From NCBI GenBank assembly GCA_021292165.1, contig CM037880.1:178333085-178397084 (forward strand): a stretch of DNA of 64,000 nt. The letters are read 5' to 3'. The notes under the pieces are model-generated. The model saw nothing but the letters and a program-made list of their open reading frames with translations, searched no databases and was not told the origin of the DNA. Position 1 is the first letter of the stretch; each line of letters begins with the position of its first letter. Below, piece by piece: positions 56,800 to 64,000 of this stretch. The translations under genes and the position numbers were made by a program. The stretch comes from Shinisaurus crocodilurus. Its lineage: Eukaryota; Chordata; Lepidosauria; Squamata; Shinisauridae.

Positions 56800-57457
56800 T
56801 GTGTTCTGATCTTAGAGAGAATTTTTACAAGATGATGTATCGTTGGTACCTAACTCCTGTGAAATTGGCTAAGATGTATAATAATGTGTCAAATGTATGT
56901 TGGAAATGTCAAAGTCATGAAGGAACATTTTATCATGTTTGGTGGACATGTAAAAAAGTGAAAACATATTGGGTACAAATACACACATGGATACAAAAGA
57001 TTTTAAAAGTGAATATTAAACTAGAAATGTTTTTATTGGGTATAATGGACTTACAACTTGAGAACGACTATGGAACATTATTACAATATATGATGACGGC
57101 AGCAAGAATAATCTATGCTCAAAAATGGAAAGAAGCAACTATACCAACTATAGAAGACTGGCTGTTGAAAATGTTGGACTTAGCAGAGATGGCAAAATTG
57201 ACTTGTTTAATTAGAGGAAAAAAAATTAACTTCATTCAAGAAAGACTGGAAACCTCTGGTGGACTTCTTGGGGAGGAGGGAAAGTGACTTAATAACTTTT
57301 GGGTTTGATTTCTGAATATTGGTACGGTGATAGAAATTATTTCTGTGAAAATAGAAGAAACTTAGATTGGATAAGGATTGGTAATGTTTGTCAGACAATG
57401 AGGCGGAAGCCAAATGTTGTTTTGGAAAATTCAATTAAAAAATAAAAAAAAAAAAAA
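56800..57457 (+). mobile_element. 5'-truncated L1 with 14-bp TSD
   Basis: The open frame 56793-57287 encodes L1 ORF2 C-terminal sequence (NVCWKCQSHEGTFYHVWWTC, KVNIKLEMFLLGI, RIIYAQKWKEATIPTIEDWL). A poly(A) end follows at 57440-57459. aatctccatgcaat flanks it at 56786-56799 and 57458-57471. Confidence 0.9.
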
Positions 57458-58578
57458 AATCTCCATGCAATGAATGCTAGACATTCATTTGCATTTTAAC
57501 TGCATAGAATTAGCTATTTATCAACAACCATCTGTTTTATAAGGGGGGGTGCGCATATTAAAAAAAAGTTATTTGTTATAATCATTTTTTCCAGTGAGCA
57601 CATACGAAGAATGGAGGCAAAACAGGACTAAAGGTTGCCTATACATTTTAATTAATGATTTCCTGTAAAATGTTTAAAGAGCTTAACTCTGTAAATCAGA
57701 GTGTTATGAATATTCAGAGCTCCATTGCAAACTATGGCAGACTGACCTCCAAAAGTGCGCAGGGCACTTTCCCCTTCCACAGCCAGCAAATAAAACGATA
57801 GCCTCATGACTACAGAGGTTAGACATTCCAAAGTATTGTATTAAAAGGTTCTTAATTAGCAGAGAGCTACTACCGTTTCCCATAACCAAATCATCTATTA
57901 CCGGGATATGCCACCATACTTTAAAAAAGTTCATTGTGCCCAAAGATACTAGAGATGAGAAATGAGTACGGTAGTTAATTAGGAACAATTGCTGTAAGGA
58001 AAATGGCGAGGAAAAGCTGTGCATTATTGGAAAAAAATAAACATTACTGATAAAAAGGAAACCTTAATGAAGAATTGAGTAAAAAATTATCAAGGCTATC
58101 TATGGAAAAGTGGCCAGAAACAAGCATTTTAAAAATACAGTAGTATCCTAGCATTTCTTAAAGCCTTCAATTTTTGGCAAATTGGCAGTTTCTACACTTT
58201 AACTGCACCTTTGGAGGAGACATGCTGTCCTTGAATTTATTCTGAAGTAATAGTGAGAGATCAACCAAATGGCAGGAAAGTGGCCATGATGCTGGCTGTT
58301 CAGCTGAGGGGTGAGAACAGCCTCAACTTCCCATTTCAGCTGGCTTTGCACCACTTCCTTCACTCTGCTCCTGCTTCCTCCCTCTCTTGATCCCTTACAA
58401 CAGGAGTGGGGAGCTACTTTAAGGTAGGTGCTGAATTGCCCCCACAGGGGACCTCCACAGGCCAGATGACGTCAGTAGGTGTGATGTCATGCCCCTCACC
58501 CATGTTGCTTTTCTCAGTGCTGAGAAAGAGACAGGGTTCCAGGCCTCTCTCAGCACAGAGAAAGGGACTTGGCTTAGT

Positions 58579-58730
58579 CACTCCTCCCAGTGCCAGCTAA
58601 GTTAGGCACCTCCTTCACGCAATGCTTATCATCCCAATGGGAATGACAAGGAAAAAGTGAAAAGACTTGGCCAGTACTGGGAGGAGCCACTCCTCCCAGT
58701 GCCAGCCGACTCAGACGCCTCCTTCGCGTG
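58579..58730. repeat. 41-base direct repeat with a palindrome
   Basis: cactcctcccagtgccagc recurs at 58579 and 58688. The second copy forms a near-palindrome with gccagtactgggaggag just before it. Confidence 0.6.
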
Positions 58731-59068
58731 TGTGTTGTCCATCTTCATCAGGCCACCTTCAAGTACCCATGCACCCGCATCCCCATTGTTATCTACCGAT
58801 CTATGATCAGATAACGGGGGAATTCCCCTGCGCAATACTCACCTTCCCAATTGGGGGTGGGAGCGGTGTGCAGTGGAATCCCTGTTATCTCTAATCACAG
58901 ACTATATAAATAATAAATGGATCCATTACTGTAAGAACAATGCAAACACATTAGTATATGACCAACTGGATTATGTGACTGTCATTCCCTAGGAAAACAC
59001 ATACAGACAATTAGACCCATGTTTCGAAGACAGATGGGGATTCCTGTGAGCAGCCCCATTGATTTTCT

Positions 59069-59205
59069 AGAACAGGGATAGGCTGCCTTGTGCCCTTAAG
59101 ATGTTTTGGGCAGAATCTCCCATAAGCCTCAGTCAACATGGCCAATGGTAAAAGATAATGGGGGTTGTATTCCAAAATATCTGGAGGGAAAAATGGGTTG
59201 CTAGT
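59069..59205. repeat. hAT-like fold-back MITE, decayed
   Basis: Ends gaacagggataggctgcctt and aaatgggttgctagtct; inner aagatgttttgggcagaatc pairs with tattccaaaatatctgg. Confidence 0.5.
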
Positions 59206-59209
59206 CTAA

Positions 59210-59290
59210 CTTAAGTCCCACGTTAGTCTAACTTAAATCCCATTCATTTCAATGGGTCTACTCCAAGTAGAACATTGGATACAAGCCCTA
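59210..59290. repeat. Short fold-back MITE-like element (see 227)
   Basis: Contains gttagtctaacttaaatccc, caatgggtctactccaagta and aacattggatacaagccc. Confidence 0.5.
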
Positions 59291-59727
59291 GTTGCCTACC
59301 TGTGTTCTAGAAAGTTGTTTATCAAACTGGAAGGGGCTAAAGGTACACAGATGTATAAATTGACCTGTCTCTCAGAACATACAATGGATCTTTCTTGAAA
59401 TAGTAATTTTACACTTGTCAACTACAAACTATGGAAGACAAACCCATAGGAAAGACTGGTTTGATTGGAAAGACTGCTGCATGTTTGCCGCCCCCCCCCC
59501 CGCTCTGGACCTAAACATATACCTTACTGAGAGCTAGCTTATATATAAAAACACAAGATGGATATGCATGTTAGATGTTTGTATTAAATTATAATATTTA
59601 TCAGCAAAGACCATGTTGAACATTTGTATGTCCCATTTATTAAAATGGGAGAGTTTGAAGCATGTGTTTAACTTGTTTACTGAAATCAGCAAGTGTAAAC
59701 TAAGTAAGATACACACAGAGACCTGGT

Positions 59728-60370
59728 TTGCACGATTAAACAACCTATGGTTAAGAAACCATGGGTTATTTGAGAGCACACAGGAGTAAGCGCACGAGTG
59801 TGGTGGTCCTGACTGCTCATCCACTTCCATTTCAACCCAGGAATGTCCTGTTCCTGGGTTGTTAGCCATGACAACAACCAGTGTGAGAGCCAGTGTGGCA
59901 TAGTGGTGAGAGTGTTGGACTGGGACTCGGGAGATCCGGGTTCAAGTCCCCACTCAGCCATGAAACTCACTGGGTGACTTTGGGCCAGTCACTGACTCTC
60001 AGCCTAACCTACCTCACAGGGTTGTTGTGAGGATAAAAGGAAGAGGACTATGTAAGCCGCCTTGGGTTCCTTGCAGGAAAAAAGGCGAGGTATAAATATA
60101 ATAAATAAATAAATAAATGACATCCAAACCCAGTATTCTGGGTTGTTGAGGGAGAAACAACCCAGAGTTTTGACCCATGGTTTGGTTAAACTATGGGTGG
60201 TTTTTTCCCCTCAACAACCCAGATTTCCAGGTTCCGCCATCATGGTGAACAACCCAGTTTGGGGGTTGTTTAGGAAACTGGGAGCAGCAGGAGCCAGCAC
60301 GCTCACTCTTGGCCACTCGCAAGCAACCCATAGTTAACTAACTGTGGGTTATTTAATCATCGGAACTGGG
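59728..60370. mobile_element. Fold-back MITE carrying a Sauria SINE
   Basis: The left end acctggtttgcacgattaaa and the right end ttaatcatcggaactgggt are inverse with mismatches. The interior is rich in ccatggtt/aaccatgg and aacaaccca/tgggttgtt pairs. Same class as 38057-38380. Confidence 0.7.
59885..60118 (+). mobile_element. Sauria-type tRNA-derived SINE, nested
   Basis: Starts gagagccagtgtggcatagt; box-B-like ccgggttcaagtccc; tail aggcgaggtataaatataat then AAAT repeats. Confidence 0.88.
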
Positions 60371-61976
60371 TCACACTCTCTTGAGGAGATACAGCCCTGC
60401 ATCTCCTCCTCCTCCCCACCTAAAATGCAGTAAATACACATGCAATGTAACATCACTATGATCCAAAGTGCTCAGCTCTGGCTGAATTGTGCCCCAATTG
60501 CTTTGACCAAAGATGAAATTAAGAACAGCCACTGCCAGCGGGTTCACAACAATTAAAAAAAAAAGATGCTATCCTTAGGGTGGCACCTTCACTTCAAAAG
60601 ATTGTTCTTGGAAGTTCCAACTGCTTGTATGCACTAATCACATAACACTGTATCAAGAGATAATATTCAAAAATGCTGAAAGTCTCAAACGAAGAAGTTT
60701 GTGGCTACTAAAAGAATGTAGACATATGTACTTGTGTTACTACGCAAGGTTTTAAGAGCGTATAATTATTTTAAATATTTCAAATCAAGTATTTAATCAG
60801 TATAACCTGGACTTCAAATGGAATTTGCACTAGTGCAGAATAAAATCAATCCAACTCTAACTTGTTTTACTACTCAATCAGGCACAAGATTACACTGATT
60901 TAGAAAGAAAATCATAAATTTGTCCACAATCACTGTTGCTATTCACCTTTGTTTGGAACATCTTATAGACCTTAAGTTCCTAAAGTCAAGAACAAATTTC
61001 TAAATCTCTTTAGTGCAGGTTCTATATTTGCATATTAAGGTTTTTAAAAACCACAATGGCTTGTATTCAAAAGTCCCGCTGCTAAAGTGGAAGGTGCTTA
61101 CACAGGGGAACTTGACAGTTTTTCCTGTCTTTGGCGCCCCCCCCCCCCCACTAGGTCCTGCCAGGTCAGGCAATGGTGATGGGAAGATCAGCAATACACA
61201 CACACAGCATGATCCTTGTGCCACAGGATCTTTGGATCCAAGCCATTCTTTTTCATGTAATATTTTTCTATTTGTATTAAAGAATTTTAGGTTAGAATAT
61301 CACATTTTAATTCTATTCTAATGCCATATAATTTTCAAAGCCACATGCTGTTTTTATGCATTAACAGGAATTATCTGCTAAGTTGCTTTTTGAACAAATG
61401 CAAGAGAAGCCTCTTAAAGCGAACGGAAAATGCTGCTTTAAAAATTCATAATTTAAATCATTTGGGAATGAAGGAAAAGGTTCCTGCCAAACACAGACTC
61501 CAGTTCCATTAAGGAGTGGGTTCATTAAGAAACAAGTCTCTAATGAGACAAATAATATACTGTAACTGTTTTAATATTTCCCAGAAGTCTAGTGTTCTAT
61601 TGAAGACACTATCATTATGTCACTACCTCAAGAAAAATGCTTCTCGCCTAAAAATGAAAATGACTTTCACAGGCAACATCTACAAAAGGTGCAACTGCAT
61701 ACAGGGTCTGCATCTGAACCTGCAGGGCATATGTTATAAATAACCAGCCTAGCTGCAATATAAAGGAGAGTGCTAACATGAATTAAAGAACGACCACCAG
61801 GCTCTGGATCACCATCATGCAAGCTGTTTGTTTGTTGGGGGGGGGGGTTAAATCTATGTACCACAAAGACTCTTGAGATAATTGACACTGGATAGTTAAT
61901 GGCAAAAGGGAGTACTTGGTCCTACTGAGGGCCTCAAAGAGGATCTCCATGGGAAGCTTATAAGAAGTCAGAAGAG

Positions 61977-62087
61977 GATTGGATAAGGATTGGTAATGTT
62001 TGTCAGACAATGAGGCAGAAGCCAAATATGATTTGTTGTTGTTTTGGAAAATTCAATTAAAAATTTTTTTAAAAAAGAAGAAAAAAA
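61977..62087 (+). mobile_element. Very short L1 3' end with 15-bp TSD
   Basis: gattggataaggattggtaa and gtcagacaatgaggcagaag match the L1 3' end at 57367-57415. Flanks aagaagtcagaagag (61962-61976) and aagaagtcaaaagag (62088-62102) differ at one base. Confidence 0.85.
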
Positions 62088-63202
62088 AAGAAGTCAAAAG
62101 AGAGAATGTTAAATCAAGCTGACATGTGACTGCTTGGGATCTACAAGAGAGACACGTGATCTTCCTACTACCGTACTTGCTGCAAGTCCTACTCATGCTC
62201 CATATCTAGCTGCATATAAAACCTAGAAATTAAGATTATTTTCTTTTTGCTGAGATGGAGGCAACTGTCACTGGAGAAATAATTGTCCCAATCCTCATTT
62301 GCCTCCCTACTGTTATAATACTCACCCTAATCAACCAAAAAATTGTAGAAGTCCTGCTAATCCAATCACCTACTGCTAGAAATACAGAAGACCAAAATAT
62401 TTATTTTAAAGTTTTCAGGAAAGGGTCTGTATAATATGCAGTCCAATTTGGTCAACAATAGAATTGCAACGTATCTAGAAAAACCCTAGGTTCCCAGTCA
62501 TTCAAGGAATTTAAACTTTCATGCTAGCTGGAGCCTGAAATATTTTTTCCAGAGCAAAGCAGCATTGGAAAGCATGCAAACATATAAATAACCATTTAGA
62601 GCTTATCATGTAAAGACTTACTTCAAGTTAATACTATTCATTGTTTACAAAAACTATGATGTGCCTAGTACACAAACTGAGCTATTTATATGAAGTCAAA
62701 TTTCCACACACACCCCAACAAGCAACCCCAAGTAATACTTTTAAAGTGTATATTTAACACTGCAAACAGACTATCATGAATTTCACTTCTACAATCTTAC
62801 AGCCTGCAGGACACCTGTTTGTACTAGCAGTTGCTATGTACAGAAAACAGCGTAGCGTAGCATGTTCCTGACTTGTTCAAATTAGGCCAAACTTATTTGC
62901 AGTGATATCAGAGTTTATAATTTTGGAAACTCACCAAAAGAAATAATCATAAGACTGTATACAATTTAAGTTTAGGGTTATTCTGTGCACTATACTTGTG
63001 CAAACTAAACAGAAACAAGGAGTGTGGATAATCTAATTCAATTCTAGTTCAATTCACTAGTAACTCAATATCAGAGTCCAATTTTATTATCCACAAAGAG
63101 TCTATCTAAAATGTAGAAACTTGTGTTATCTGATGGGAACACCTTGCACGAACAAGATTTTGTGGAGTTGTTCTTAAACTGCTGAAGAATACATAGATTA
63201 CA

Positions 63203-63292
63203 TCAGCCTTCCCCAAACCTGTGCCCTCCAGACATTTTGAACTACAACTCCCAGCATTCATGACAATTGATCATGCTGGCTGGGGCAGTGAC
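63203..63292. repeat. hAT-like MITE fragment (ccctccagatgtt family)
   Basis: atcagccttccccaaacctg, gccctccagacattttgaac, tacaactcccagcattcatg; the right arm is missing. Confidence 0.65.
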
Positions 63293-64000
63293 AAGTGGAG
63301 GGGCTCCAGTTGAGACCAGCCAGAGAACAAAGCCATTCCTCTAGTTAACTTATCATGGTCCATTTCAAACACACATTTTCTGGTCTTCAACCAGTTAACA
63401 GCCCATGACTGTGGTCTCCTATTCCTTTCCCCTCCCATCTTATCTTCCCCTCTCCCACACAAATTTCACCCTCCCCAGCATTAACCATAGTGTAGGTTAC
63501 ATGGCACAGACACTAACACTAAGCATAATTAGCTTTGGTTTAAGGTTAATCAGTGCAGATGTATTGCTACACCATAGTTAATGCTGAGAAAGGAGAGTGG
63601 AATTTTCATGGGAGAAAAGATGAGCAGGAGTACACAAACGTGCAGGGTACTCCTAGATCAGAAAATACTACTGGTATATTATTTGGCCTACCGGTATATT
63701 ATTTGGTACAGCCTGCTGACTTTGTTCTAATCAAGAACTGCTTACCCAACCAAGTAACCATCACTTTCTACATACAATATTGGTTTTCTCTCTAAATATC
63801 CACAACTTATTTAAGAACAAGTTATTTGGAAGCTTGTACCGGTAAGTTTTTTTTAAACAGCTAGCTGATCTAATCAATGTTTTGCCAATGCAGAACATTG
63901 AAGCCAGATCAAAAACAGCACCAGCAGGTCCCAGGTCTACTTATTGCCTCTACTACGTGACTCTGAAGTAATTTTATAACTAGTCAAAGTTCCCAACCAT

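Larger units (their letters stand above)
51984..64000 (-). other. PDE7A upstream intron (partial)
   Basis: The region before the first common exon. I looked for the PDE7A2-type start (MGITLIWCL...) and did not find it. It is filled with LINEs, MITEs and SINEs. No promoter is recognised. Confidence 0.55.

Noticed and set aside
62255..62434. 59-codon frame with a hydrophobic stretch (VPILICLPTVIILTLINQ), suspected mitochondrial insertion
   Set aside because: I could not align it convincingly to ATP6 or another mitochondrial gene; no flanking mitochondrial sequence is visible.
51984..64000. PDE7A2-specific first exon
   Set aside because: No minus-strand match to the [20 protein letters not shown] start was seen; it is probably outside the window.

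Overview
This window is vertebrate nuclear DNA, almost certainly from a squamate reptile (probably a lizard). It has small exons in long introns, Sauria-type tRNA-derived SINEs, CR1, L2-like and L1 retrotransposons, and many fold-back or hAT-like MITEs. The species cannot be fixed from the sequence alone.

Two host genes are present, tail to tail. The 3' part of MTFR1 (mitochondrial fission regulator 1) lies on the + strand: four coding exons from 1157 to 5379, encoding the last ~230 residues, and a probable 3' UTR to about 7535. PDE7A (cAMP-specific 3',5'-phosphodiesterase 7A) lies on the - strand. Twelve coding exons at 12745-51983 join in frame into 438 codons plus a stop, which is every exon after the isoform-specific first exons. 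Its probable 3' UTR runs down to about 11160. The unique first exons and promoters of PDE7A and the 5' exons of MTFR1 are outside the window. The MTFR1-PDE7A convergent pair is the arrangement I recall from human 8q13, which supports both calls.

Layout: 1-7535 MTFR1 exons, introns and 3' UTR; 7536-11160 intergenic (MIR-like relics, MITEs); 11160-12744 PDE7A 3' UTR; 12745-29642 ten PDE7A exons in moderate introns; 29643-39705, 39790-51922 and 51984-64000 long PDE7A introns full of repeats. Nested insertions are frequent. An L1 sits inside a fold-back element in the MTFR1 3' UTR. Two 5S-rRNA-derived SINEs and a short third element sit inside a CR1. An I/Nimb-like LINE sits inside an L2-like LINE. 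A Sauria SINE sits inside a large fold-back MITE.

No undescribed gene system is evident. The observations most worth checking are the 5S-head/CR1-tail SINE family, a 70-bp near-contiguous perfect palindrome in a PDE7A intron, a (TG)n/poly-T tract against a PDE7A splice acceptor, a GC-AG intron in the catalytic domain, and a CpG-dense block with a consensus minus-strand splice donor beside it.
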